Source: an uncultured Blautia sp.
GTDB taxonomy: Bacteria > Bacillota > Clostridia > Lachnospirales > Lachnospiraceae
NCBI RefSeq assembly: GCF_937880195.1
Contig: NZ_CALFLA010000105.1
Span: 1 to 14,076 of the forward strand
DNA: 14,076 nucleotides
Reading direction: 5' to 3'
The first letter of the stretch is position 1, and the number at the start of each line of letters is the position of its first letter. The notes beneath the pieces were generated by a model, which searched no databases, was not told where the DNA came from, and worked only from the letters and a program-made list of their open reading frames with translations. A program made the position numbers and the translations under genes. Below, piece by piece: positions 1 through 6,542 of this stretch.

Positions 1-145
1 GCCCAATTCTTTTTTAGAATTAGACTTTTTCAGTGCCCTTAAGGATTGAGGGATTGAGGGAGTTCGAGGCGTACTTGTCCGCTTTGTTCTTTATGTCAAG
101 TTTAATTTACCTTTTATATATGAGTGGTGGATTGACCGGACTCTA

Positions 146-174
146 TTGACAATGGAGTATATGTGTGATATATA
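146..174 (+). promoter_or_regulatory. Promoter of the membrane protein/XRE operon
   Basis: TTGACA at 146-151 and TATATA at 169-174 are separated by exactly 17 bases, a near-consensus sigma-A promoter. The expected transcription start lies about 35 bases before the ATG at 217. No other gene lies between, so it should drive the two genes at 217-912. Confidence 0.75.
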
Positions 175-200
175 TAACATAAAGATATATATTTCGCATA
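160..200. promoter_or_regulatory. AT-rich dyad over the -10 box, candidate operator
   Basis: An imperfect inverted repeat runs from 160-175 to 185-200: TATG and TATATAT on the left are mirrored by ATATATA and CATA on the right, around a 9-base spacer. It covers the -10 box and probable start site, where a repressor would act. The XRE protein encoded at 706-912 is the obvious candidate ligand, but this is inference. Simple AT content accounts for part of the symmetry. Confidence 0.35.
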
Positions 201-216
201 TATAGGGGGTATCAAT

Positions 217-696
217 ATGAAGAGAAATAGTTGTATAAGAAACAGATTAAAAAAGTGGTTCCCATCAAATCCATTATCGTATATCGGCTGGGTGGGGATT
301 CTGGGAATTATAGGAATATTTTTTGCCCCTATATTCTCACCATTCTTATTGTTTTTCTCTTTTTTCCCCTATACGAAAATGGAGGCTGATGAATTATTTT
401 GGGAAAACGTCCGTAAATCCAGTACACGGGGATTTTGGACCACTTTTACAGTAATGACAATTACGATGCTGGTGCTACTGACACGAGGAATATGTCACTC
501 ATGGTTTGGAGACGAGGTAAAAAGAACTGTAATAAGAGAAAACTCTGTAACAATGGGAATCTTTACGTATGAACAGTATATGATTGTATTTCTTCTTATG
601 TTTTTGAGTATGACACTGATGATTTCTGTTTTTTCTATCAGCATGTTTAAATTTCGAAAAGAAAAAAAGAAAACGCTAGAAAAAGTAGAGGAGTGA
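217..696 (+). CDS. Small membrane protein, DUF3796-like
   Basis: This 159-aa protein has a basic N-terminus followed by a Gly/Ile/Phe-rich hydrophobic stretch at about residues 24-52. Two more likely membrane segments lie at about 75-92 and 118-143, and the C-terminal tail is Lys/Glu-rich and charged. The pattern of an 'NPLSYIGWVGILG' start, a run of Phe and Pro, then 'DE..W.NVRK' resembles proteins annotated as DUF3796. These are typically found beside a small XRE regulator, as here. The ATG is preceded by AGGGGG at 204-209, a good ribosome binding site. The function of the family is not known to me; a regulated membrane partner of the XRE protein is only an inference from the gene order. 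Nine bases separate it from the next gene, so the two are almost certainly co-transcribed. Confidence 0.7.
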   Translation: MKRNSCIRNRLKKWFPSNPLSYIGWVGILGIIGIFFAPIFSPFLLFFSFFPYTKMEADELFWENVRKSSTRGFWTTFTVMTITMLVLLTRGICHSWFGDEVKRTVIRENSVTMGIFTYEQYMIVFLLMFLSMTLMISVFSISMFKFRKEKKKTLEKVEE

Positions 697-705
697 TGGA
701 AGACT

Positions 706-912
706 ATGCTTCATACGAAGTTGAAAGAGTATCGTGCCAGATATAATATGAGTCAGGGTGATTTAGCATTTTTAGTAAATGTAAGGAGAGAAACGATTGG
801 AAATCTGGAAAATGGAAAGTACAATCCTTCCTTAAAGCTTGCCCTGGACATTGCTAAAGTATTTGAGACAACTGTTGAAGAATTATTTCATTTTTCAGAT
901 GATAACGAATAA
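706..912 (+). CDS. Small XRE-family (Cro/cI-type) HTH regulator
   Basis: This 68-aa protein is essentially one helix-turn-helix domain. 'LKEYRARYNMSQGDLAFLVNVRRETIGNLENGKYNPSLKLALDIAKVF' contains the conserved Q of 'MSQGDLA', the recognition helix around 'RRETIGNLE' and the 'NPSL..AL.IA' helices. The short acidic tail 'VEELFHFSDDNE' is typical of the 65-75-aa stand-alone regulators of this group. It follows the membrane protein by 9 bases, with GAGGAG at 688-693 overlapping the previous stop. It probably represses its own promoter at 146-174, where an AT-rich dyad covers the -10 box. That regulatory link is inferred from gene order and family habit. Confidence 0.9.
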   Translation: MLHTKLKEYRARYNMSQGDLAFLVNVRRETIGNLENGKYNPSLKLALDIAKVFETTVEELFHFSDDNE

Positions 913-1238
913 TAAATTACCTACATAATCAAATAAATTCTGGTAACACTTTAATATGGATATAACAAAAGCCAGATACCATTGCTGATAGCTGGCAGTG
1001 AAGAGACGAGTTATCACAACTTCAAAAACATTTTCAACTCCTCAGGACTTTAGTCCTGGGGAGTTTTTGATATGTATTTCAGGGGAAGATAATGGTATAA
1101 CCATTATACAAAAACGCTCCGTGAGTATGCGACCAGATGCATATTGAATATAACTGCCTGCAGAAGTTTGCCCTAGCGCGTAAAGCGGAGAAAGCCTTCT
1201 GACAGCGGAAAGAAAATCTGAATAGAAATAATTTTATG
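913..1238. other. Gene-free stretch between convergent genes
   Basis: I see no protein or RNA gene in these 326 bases; the short reading frames on both strands lack family signatures. It holds a weak hairpin (GCCAG 971-975 with CTGGC 992-996), the strong hairpin at 1036-1065, and a dyad of ATAATGGT at 1089-1096 with ACCATTAT at 1100-1107 around a 3-base centre. No T-run follows the dyad on either strand; it could be a protein-binding site. The stretch from about 1110 to 1238 holds nothing I recognise. Confidence 0.6.
1036..1068 (+). terminator. Strong hairpin: terminator of the XRE operon, or IS200/IS605 right end
   Basis: Bases 1036-1048 pair with 1053-1065 (13 pairs including one T-G wobble) around the four-base loop TTTA, followed by a run of five T at 1064-1068. 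This fits an intrinsic terminator for the upstream + strand operon. The loop context CTTTAG inside a GC-rich stem followed by GGGGAG is also the usual look of right-end hairpins of IS200/IS605 elements, so a transposon remnant is a real alternative. Confidence 0.7.
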
Positions 1239-2324
1239 CTAGGATTTGTACTGGCTGGATTTGACATATCCGCTTACCAGCATAGCCAGCTTAAAGGTCA
1301 TAGCGTCTTCAAAAGTCCGAAGATCCAGGCCGAATTTTTTCTGGATTTTTTCAAAACGGTATACCAGAGTATTGCGGTGAACATAAAGCTGCCTGGAGGT
1401 TTCTGCCAGATTCAGATTATTTTCAAAGAAAGTACGGATGATAGTAAGGGTTTCATTGTCCAGGGAATCCAGGGATTCGCTGCCAAAGATTTCTTGAATA
1501 AACATTTCACATACAGGAACAGGAAGCTGGTAGATCAGTCTTCCAATGCCAAGTTTTCGATAGCTGAAAACCTGTTTTTCTGAATAAAATATTTTGCCGA
1601 TTTCCATGGCGGTTTTTGCTTCCTTATAGGCATTGGAAAGGGACATAAGATCATCGGCAGTATTACTGTAGGAAACCCAAGCCTGGGTCATGGCCTCTGC
1701 TCCCAGCATATCAACCAGCAGAAAAGCAATTTCTTCAAGATCTTCACCGGATTCGGTGGAAGAAAGCTCTCGGATCACAATAATGCCGGAATCATCAATG
1801 GAAGTAATAAAATCTCTTGTTCTGGCAGAGAAGATATTTCGGATAGTAGCCAGGGCATGTTCGTTTCTGGGTTGCCTTGTTTCAACAAGAAAAACAGCTC
1901 GTCTGGCAGTGGAGGAAATGTGCATTTTTTTTGCCCGGTTAAAGGCTTCTATTTCTCCATATGTTCCCAGAAGAAGTTTCTGCATAAATGCGTTTTTGTC
2001 GTTTTTTTCTGCATAGGCTTCCAAAAGACTCTGCACCTGGCAGACTGCAAGCTGGCCGATGGTGGGTACGCTTTCGCCGCTTCCCCATACAATGAGAACA
2101 TGAGTAAGCCTGTCTTTGTATATGATCTTATAGAGACAGCGGCTGGCATTTGCCATGATCAGTGCATTACCGGCGCGAAATTCCTCCAACCTGGTTTCAG
2201 AGGGAAGCTTGCGGGAGCAGGTTGTCACAAAAATCTCGTTGGTTTCTGTAAGAAGACAGAAATCAAGGCCGCTGATGGCTTTCCAGTCGTCCATGTATTT
2301 TTGTAAAGTAGTCTGTATCGACAT
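1239..2324 (-). CDS. PucR/CdaR-type transcriptional regulator
   Basis: The 361-aa protein ends in a PucR-type C-terminal HTH (HTH_30): about residues 291-355, with 'NNLNLAETSRQLYVHRNTL' and 'YRFEKIQKKFGLDLR' giving the helix-turn-helix and the following helix. The middle (about residues 130-260) has the spacing of the degenerate GGDEF-like sensory domain common in PucR/CdaR proteins, including 'AWVSYSNTADDLMSLSNAYKEAKTAMEIG'. The N-terminal 120 residues probably sense a ligand that I cannot identify. The ATG is preceded by AAAGGGG (complement of 2333-2339) and by its own promoter at 2358-2386. It is divergent from pduL across a 201-bp gap, so control of pduL, of itself, or of both is likely but unproven. 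The lack of sugar-diacid or purine genes nearby argues against naming it cdaR or pucR. Confidence 0.88.
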   Translation of the reverse strand: MSIQTTLQKYMDDWKAISGLDFCLLTETNEIFVTTCSRKLPSETRLEEFRAGNALIMANASRCLYKIIYKDRLTHVLIVWGSGESVPTIGQLAVCQVQSLLEAYAEKNDKNAFMQKLLLGTYGEIEAFNRAKKMHISSTARRAVFLVETRQPRNEHALATIRNIFSARTRDFITSIDDSGIIVIRELSSTESGEDLEEIAFLLVDMLGAEAMTQAWVSYSNTADDLMSLSNAYKEAKTAMEIGKIFYSEKQVFSYRKLGIGRLIYQLPVPVCEMFIQEIFGSESLDSLDNETLTIIRTFFENNLNLAETSRQLYVHRNTLVYRFEKIQKKFGLDLRTFEDAMTFKLAMLVSGYVKSSQYKS

Positions 2325-2357
2325 GGTATTATCCCCTTTCCTTCGCTGTATTTCTAT

Positions 2358-2386
2358 ATTATATCGAAAGACAAAATAAAATGCAA
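2358..2386 (-). promoter_or_regulatory. Promoter of the PucR-type regulator gene
   Basis: On the minus strand, TTGCAT (complement of 2381-2386) and TATAAT (complement of 2358-2363) are 17 bases apart. The -10 box lies about 34 bases before the ATG at 2324. Confidence 0.75.
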
Positions 2387-2458
2387 TTATCTTACAAAAA
2401 CTGCCGTAAAATGTATTCCACCCATAAAGACGATCACAGGGAAAAAGGATTTTACTGC

Positions 2459-2487
2459 TTGAAAAAAACGCTTCTCTCTGATAAAAT
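2459..2487 (+). promoter_or_regulatory. Promoter of pduL
   Basis: TTGAAA at 2459-2464 and TAAAAT at 2482-2487 are 17 bases apart. The -10 box is 38 bases before the pduL ATG. A perfect palindrome follows directly at 2488-2501. Confidence 0.75.
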
Positions 2488-2501
2488 TTTACTATAGTAA
2501 A
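2488..2501. promoter_or_regulatory. Perfect 14-bp palindrome at the pduL start site, candidate operator
   Basis: TTTACTATAGTAAA is its own reverse complement. It abuts the -10 box and covers the expected transcription start of pduL, the position of a repressor site. The divergent PucR-type regulator is the nearest candidate ligand. No T-run follows, so it is not a terminator. Confidence 0.45.
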
Positions 2502-2525
2502 TTAAAAGAGGGATGGGATAGAATT

Positions 2526-3167
2526 ATGAGCCACAAAATTCCGATTGAGACTTCTGCCAGACATATTCATTTGTCTCAGGAGGATTTTAAAATTTTATTT
2601 GGCGCAGATGCGCAGATGCACTATACGAAGGAACTGAGCCAGCCCGGACAGTACGCTTGCCAGGAGCGGCTTACTGTAACAGGGCCGAAGGGTTCCTTTG
2701 AACATGTAATTGTTCTGGGGCCTTTCCGGTCTGCAACTCAGGTGGAAATTTCCGTGACAGATGCAAGAAAGCTTGGGATTCCCGGCGTGATCCGGCAGTC
2801 TGGAGATATAGCGGGAACACCTGGATGTATACTTAGCGGTCCCTGCGGACAGATTGAATTAAAAGAGGGAGTGATCGTGGCGAAACGCCATATACATATG
2901 ACGCCAAGCGACGCCCTCCGCTGTCATGTATCAGATAATGAGAATGTTTTTGTGATTACAAGTAGCTATGAACGGTCTCTGATCTTTTCTGACGTGGTGG
3001 TGCGTGTAAGCCCTTCTTTCCGTCTTGCCATGCATGTGGATACAGACGAGGCCAACTCATTTGCAAATGAAGAAGACCCCAGCGGCGTGATCCTGAAGCT
3101 GTTTGGAGGAAGCACCTACAATCTGCAGTCCTGGGCAGAAGAGTTGCAGCAGGGTATTTACCGCTAA
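2526..3167 (+). CDS. pduL: Phosphate propanoyltransferase (PduL-type phosphotransacylase)
   Basis: This 213-aa enzyme interconverts acyl-CoA and acyl-phosphate (propionyl-CoA or acetyl-CoA), the step before acyl-phosphate is used by a kinase to make ATP. The two-domain PduL layout is complete. The zinc-binding motif 'SARHIHLS' (His13, His15) and its counterpart 'KRHIHMTP' (His122, His124) are present. So are the 'GPFR' phosphate-binding loop (66-69) and a third His motif 'MHVDTDEAN' (His170). The protein begins right at 'IPIETSARHIHLS' with no N-terminal encapsulation peptide, and no shell-protein genes are near. It is therefore probably a cytosolic phosphotransacetylase-type enzyme. GAGGGAT about 10 bases before the ATG serves as the ribosome binding site. 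It is a single-gene unit with its own promoter (2459-2487) and terminator (3190-3215). Confidence 0.95.
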   Translation: MSHKIPIETSARHIHLSQEDFKILFGADAQMHYTKELSQPGQYACQERLTVTGPKGSFEHVIVLGPFRSATQVEISVTDARKLGIPGVIRQSGDIAGTPGCILSGPCGQIELKEGVIVAKRHIHMTPSDALRCHVSDNENVFVITSSYERSLIFSDVVVRVSPSFRLAMHVDTDEANSFANEEDPSGVILKLFGGSTYNLQSWAEELQQGIYR

Positions 3168-3189
3168 AACAAAACTATGGAAACAAAAA

Positions 3190-3215
3190 CACCCCTGAGA
3201 ATTATCTCAGGGGTG
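3190..3215. terminator. Two-way terminator between pduL and the ABC ATPase gene
   Basis: CACCCCTGAGA at 3190-3200 pairs perfectly with TCTCAGGGGTG at 3205-3215 around the loop ATTA. A T-rich run follows on the + strand (3219-3223). Upstream A-rich sequence gives T-rich sequence on the minus strand. It lies between the convergent ends of pduL and the ABC ATPase gene, so it can stop both. Confidence 0.9.
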
Positions 3216-3227
3216 AAATTTTTGTAA

Positions 3228-4319
3228 TTAGTTAGTGATAACCAGCTCAGACTCTTTATCAAAGAAGTGAGCTTTATCCATATCAAAGCTGAAACGGATC
3301 GGATCGCCTGTTTTAGCAGTTGTACGAGGATCTACACGAGCTGTGATCTGTGTTCCGTTTACATCAAAGTACAGGAATACTTCTGCGCCAAGAAGCTCGT
3401 AAACTTTAACTACAGAAGACATAGCGCCCTCAGCGGAATCAGTTACGTCCTCAGGACGGATACCCATAACAACAGTTTTGCCAACATAGCCTTTGTCTTT
3501 CAGAATTTTTGCTTTAGCAGCCGGGATAACAACTTCGTCTTCACCAATTTTAGCAACAAGATCAGCGCCGTTTTCTTTGATCTCAGCATCAAGGAAGTTC
3601 ATCTGCGGGGATCCCATGAATCCAGCTACGAACAGGTTGCCTGGTTTCTGGTACAGGTTCTGAGGTGTATCTACCTGCTGAACAACACCGTCTTTCATAA
3701 CAACGATTCTTGTACCAAGAGTCATAGCCTCTGTCTGGTCATGTGTTACGTAGATAATTGTAGCGCCCAGGTTCTGGTGGATCTTGGAGATCTCAATACG
3801 CATCTGAACACGAAGTTTTGCATCCAGGTTGGAAAGAGGCTCGTCCATAAGGAATACCTTAGGATTACGAACAATAGCACGACCCATAGCAACACGCTGT
3901 CTCTGTCCACCGGAAAGAGCCTTCGGTTTACGGTCAAGAAGTTTCTCCAGGTCAAGGATCTTAGCTGCCTGGCGAACCTGCTGATCGATCTGATCCTTCG
4001 GAACTTTACGAAGTTTCAGGCCAAATGCCATGTTATCATAAACAGTCATGTGAGGATACAGAGCGTAGTTCTGGAATACCATAGCGATATCACGATCCTT
4101 TGGCTCTACATCGTTCATAACTTTGTCGCCGATTTTAAGAGTACCACTGGAGATTTCTTCCAGTCCGGCAATCATACGAAGTGTAGTAGATTTACCACAT
4201 CCAGATGGTCCTACGAAAATGATAAACTCTTTGTCTTCGATCTCAAGGTTGAAATCCTTAACAGCCTCGAAACCGTTTGGGTAAACTTTGTTAATGTGAG
4301 ATAAAGATAAACTTGCCAT
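3228..4319 (-). CDS. ugpC: Multi-sugar ABC transporter ATPase (MsmK/UgpC type)
   Basis: The 363-aa protein is a complete CUT1-type ATPase. Walker A is 'GPSGCGKST' (37-45), the Q-loop is 'FQNYALYPHM' (82-91), the signature 'LSGGQRQR' (135-142), Walker B 'VFLMDEP' (155-161) and the H-loop 'THDQTEA' (His193). The last ~120 residues form the OB/TOBE regulatory domain ('VVMGIRPEDV', 'GAEVFLYFDVNG'). In Firmicutes such an ATPase often stands alone and powers several sugar importers whose operons lack one. The importer at 9537-12711 lacks an ATPase and is a natural client (inference). GGAGGG (complement of 4327-4332) lies 7 bases before the ATG. It has no transporter genes next to it, which supports the shared role. 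msmK is the alternative name. Confidence 0.95.
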   Translation of the reverse strand: MASLSLSHINKVYPNGFEAVKDFNLEIEDKEFIIFVGPSGCGKSTTLRMIAGLEEISSGTLKIGDKVMNDVEPKDRDIAMVFQNYALYPHMTVYDNMAFGLKLRKVPKDQIDQQVRQAAKILDLEKLLDRKPKALSGGQRQRVAMGRAIVRNPKVFLMDEPLSNLDAKLRVQMRIEISKIHQNLGATIIYVTHDQTEAMTLGTRIVVMKDGVVQQVDTPQNLYQKPGNLFVAGFMGSPQMNFLDAEIKENGADLVAKIGEDEVVIPAAKAKILKDKGYVGKTVVMGIRPEDVTDSAEGAMSSVVKVYELLGAEVFLYFDVNGTQITARVDPRTTAKTGDPIRFSFDMDKAHFFDKESELVITN

Positions 4320-4379
4320 TTGATTTCCCTCCAGGTAATATTGTATAAAATGTTTTTGCTTTTGTTTTGAACTGTACTC

Positions 4380-4408
4380 AGTATAACCAAAAGAGCAGTT
4401 CTCTTCCA
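4380..4408 (-). promoter_or_regulatory. Possible promoter of the ABC ATPase gene
   Basis: On the minus strand, TATACT (complement of 4380-4385) is preceded at 17 bases by TGGAAG (complement of 4403-4408), a weak -35 match. Just upstream is a dyad, GAAATCT 4414-4420 and AGATTTC 4425-4431, and a short one, AAGAG 4391-4395 with CTCTT 4401-4405, overlapping the spacer. These may be operator sites. Confidence 0.4.
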
Positions 4409-4457
4409 GAGAAGAAATCTACAAAGATTTCAGAGGTTTGTTGACATATTGACGAAA

Positions 4458-4483
4458 AGCAAAAGGCTATTGTACATTTTGCT
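4458..4483 (-). terminator. Weak hairpin after the DUF89 gene
   Basis: AGCAAAA at 4458-4464 pairs with TTTTGCT at 4477-4483 around a 12-base loop. On the minus strand it lies about 18 bases after the stop codon of the DUF89 gene and is followed by only three T. It is a weak terminator at best. Confidence 0.3.
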
Positions 4484-4500
4484 GATTTTCAAAAGGGGCA

Positions 4501-5385
4501 TTACACCTGTTCCATGACCAGACGCCGCTCGTTCAAAAACATACCCTGAAGGTTTTGGGCGTGAAAACGCCGTTGGAACAGGTCGCATTTACAGAGAAAC
4601 AGGTAGTATACGTTCAGTCCGCAGTCGTTCATAGTTTCAAAATTCCCCTGTCCCTTGGCAATGATCATATCTGCGTTTTCCAGAAGCTCTCTTGCAGTCT
4701 GATTGATCCCAGGTATCCAGGTTCCTGCTACATTACTTCCGTTATCAATTACTTTTACAAGGTCAGTTAGTCCGATTTCTTCTGCGTCCTCCATAGTGGC
4801 GTCATTGATAACCGGATATCCGCGGACAAGTACCGTAATATCAAGATCTGGATAAGTTTCTTTTAAAATTTTTATTGCCAGCTTATCCAGTACGATTTCT
4901 CCGCAGTTGTCAGTAATGTAGACAAGACGTTTTGCCGAGTTAAGCTCCTTAAGGAAAATGCTGTATTCTTCCTGATCCAGTGAATCGCTGTTGTTTTCCA
5001 GAAGGGTAAGGGCTGTTTCTTGATTTACATTAGACAGAGCTGCAAAATCAATATAATTGCCAATACGGGCATAAAGAAGGGCTTTTTCAAGAGGATCTGC
5101 AGAGCTTCGGATTTTTTCTTCCAGAGTATGTTCTATATCCAGCATAAAACGGTTAAAGTCTTTTTTGATTTCTGTGTAATCCTCAGCAGGACAATTCCAA
5201 AAGCTGCTGTAAAGCTTCTGAATGTCTACAGAAAGACTGGGAGCGCAGTCAGTTTCTTTGGTATTGGCAATAAGCGCCATCAGTTTTTTCATGTATTCAG
5301 TTTTTTTCTCCATATCCGGGTAGGAGCGGATCAGTTTTTCCTGCTTATTTAATATACAGCACAGGCAAAAGGGGTTGAGCTTCAT
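4501..5385 (-). CDS. DUF89/ARMT1-family metal-dependent phosphatase-like protein
   Basis: I choose the ATG at 5385 (294 aa). It begins 'MKLNPFCLCC', has AAAGGA 7 bases upstream, and leaves the promoter and leader outside the gene. A longer reading frame from TTG at 5445 would include the promoter. Family features are the N-terminal Cys cluster (Cys7, Cys9, Cys10), 'YITDNCGEIVLDKL' (about 156-169, Asp159-Asn160), 'VINDATMEDA' (Asp196) and 'AKGQGNFE' (243-250). These match the DUF89 fold with its metal-binding Asp/Asn residues. DUF89 proteins include damage-control phosphatases acting on harmful sugar phosphates or damaged metabolites. The substrate here cannot be read from the sequence. It shares a strand with the ABC ATPase gene but has its own promoter. 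Confidence 0.88.
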   Translation of the reverse strand: MKLNPFCLCCILNKQEKLIRSYPDMEKKTEYMKKLMALIANTKETDCAPSLSVDIQKLYSSFWNCPAEDYTEIKKDFNRFMLDIEHTLEEKIRSSADPLEKALLYARIGNYIDFAALSNVNQETALTLLENNSDSLDQEEYSIFLKELNSAKRLVYITDNCGEIVLDKLAIKILKETYPDLDITVLVRGYPVINDATMEDAEEIGLTDLVKVIDNGSNVAGTWIPGINQTARELLENADMIIAKGQGNFETMNDCGLNVYYLFLCKCDLFQRRFHAQNLQGMFLNERRLVMEQV

Positions 5386-5401
5386 AGATAAATCCTTTCT
5401 G

Positions 5402-5418
5402 TCCGGCAAAATGCCGGA
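5402..5418. promoter_or_regulatory. Short GC-rich inverted repeat in the DUF89 leader
   Basis: TCCGGCA at 5402-5408 and TGCCGGA at 5412-5418 are perfect complements around three A. The repeat lies in the untranslated leader between the -10 box and the ribosome binding site. It may be an operator or a leader hairpin. Confidence 0.35.
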
Positions 5419-5433
5419 ATTTATGATAAGCTT

Positions 5434-5462
5434 ATTATAAGCCAAAGGATGGAAAGGGGCAA
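5434..5462 (-). promoter_or_regulatory. Promoter of the DUF89 gene
   Basis: On the minus strand, TTGCCC (complement of 5457-5462) and TATAAT (complement of 5434-5439) are 17 bases apart. This places the start of transcription upstream of the ATG at 5385 and supports that start choice. Confidence 0.75.
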
Positions 5463-5491
5463 TCCTTGACAGTCAGATTTGATATAAACAG

Positions 5492-6541
5492 TTATCTTAC
5501 TGCCAGGCGGAAAATATCTTCTGCTTCTTTCTCATGAATTTTTATAAATGCTCCGACTCCGCCTTTTTTACTGAGATGGGCTACCATTTTAGGGATATCC
5601 TCTTCTTTAGCGCCGATTTCTGCAAATGAAAGCGGCATTCCGATTGACTTCAGGAAGTTTTCCCATCTTGCAATGCCTTCAAGAGCTGTGCTTTCTGGAT
5701 CATCAAAATTCATATTGCATTTCCATACACGAACGGCAAACTGAGCAAAGCGCATTACGTCATGCTTATATACATATTTCATCCATGCAGGACTGATAAT
5801 CGCAAGTCCGGCGCCATGGGCGCAGTCATAGAAGGAAGAAAGTTCATGTTCAATATCATGGCTTGCCCAGTCCTGTTCTCTGCCTACGCCTGCAATGTCG
5901 TTATGGGCCAGCATTCCTGCCTACATAATATTTGCCCGGGCTTCATAATCCTGAAGATTTTTCATTACCTTTGGAGCTTCTTCAAGAACTGCTGTTAAAA
6001 GCGCTTCACAAATACGGTCTGTGGTTTCTACATGTTTGGTATTTGTAAAATATCGTTCCATAACATGCACCATAATATCAGTGATGCCGCATGCTGTCTG
6101 GTATGCTCCAAGCGTACAGGTAAATTCAGGATTTAATATTGAAAATCTTGGCCGGATGATATCGCCGCTTGCAGACCATTTTAATAAATTTTCTTCATTT
6201 GTGATAACGGATCCATTAGAACCTTCGCTTCCGGCGGCTGAAATAGTAAGCACAGTTCCAACAGGAAGCGCTTCTTTGATCTCTTTTCCGCTTCCATAAA
6301 AATCCCAAAAATCTCCGTCATAAGGAACGCCAAGGGAAATTGCTTTAGAAGAGTCAATAACGCTGCCGCCGCCTACTGCCAGGATAAAATCTACTTTTTC
6401 TTTTCGGCAAAGCTCAATGCCCTCATATACAAGTCCGCTTCTTGGATTCGGTTTTACGCCGCCAAGCTCTATAAATGGAATGTCTGCATCTTTTAGAGAC
6501 TTTATAACTTTGTCATAGCCTCCTAAATTTTTTATTGACAT
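5492..6541 (-). pseudogene. Iron-containing alcohol dehydrogenase (BdhA/YqhD type), 5'-truncated and nonsense-mutated
   Basis: Two fragments lie in one frame: 206 residues (6541-5924), a TAG at 5923-5921, then about 142 more. Together they match a butanol/alcohol dehydrogenase of the group III iron-ADH family, which reduces aldehydes with NAD(P)H. Visible are 'ILAVGGGSVIDSSKAI' (nucleotide binding, about 53-68) and 'ACGITDIMVHVMERYF' (iron ligands Asp155, His159). The later ligands lie in 'SHDIEHELS' and 'CAHGAGLA' after the stop. Relatives read 'IMWAG' where this reads 'IM-stop-AG', so the change is most simply TGG to TAG. About 40 N-terminal residues are also missing: the first ATG falls where relatives have 'SIKKNGLYDKV', and an in-frame TGA lies 12 bases upstream of it. 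The rest is well kept, so decay looks recent. The remains of its MerR-type regulator lie divergently at 6623. Confidence 0.9.
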
Positions 6542-6542
6542 T

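Noticed and set aside
1236..2306. Several + strand reading frames opposite the PucR-type gene
   Set aside because: They overlap a gene with clear domain motifs, match nothing recognisable and lack ribosome binding sites.
2526..3167. PduL as part of a bacterial microcompartment operon
   Set aside because: No shell proteins or signature enzymes are adjacent, and the N-terminus has no encapsulation peptide.
3267..4304. Long + strand reading frame opposite the ABC ATPase gene
   Set aside because: It is the shadow of the strongly conserved ATPase gene; the translation is Cys/Ser/Asn-rich without any family motif, and no ribosome binding site precedes it.
5386..5445. TTG start extending the DUF89 protein by 20 residues
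   Set aside because: The extension covers the -10 box and leader hairpin, while the internal ATG at 5385 has a well-placed ribosome binding site and gives the usual N-terminal Cys motif.
5921..5923. Pyrrolysine or other programmed readthrough at the TAG
   Set aside because: This enzyme family has Trp here with no known need for pyrrolysine, and the gene is also truncated at the 5' end and paired with a broken regulator, so decay is the simpler reading.
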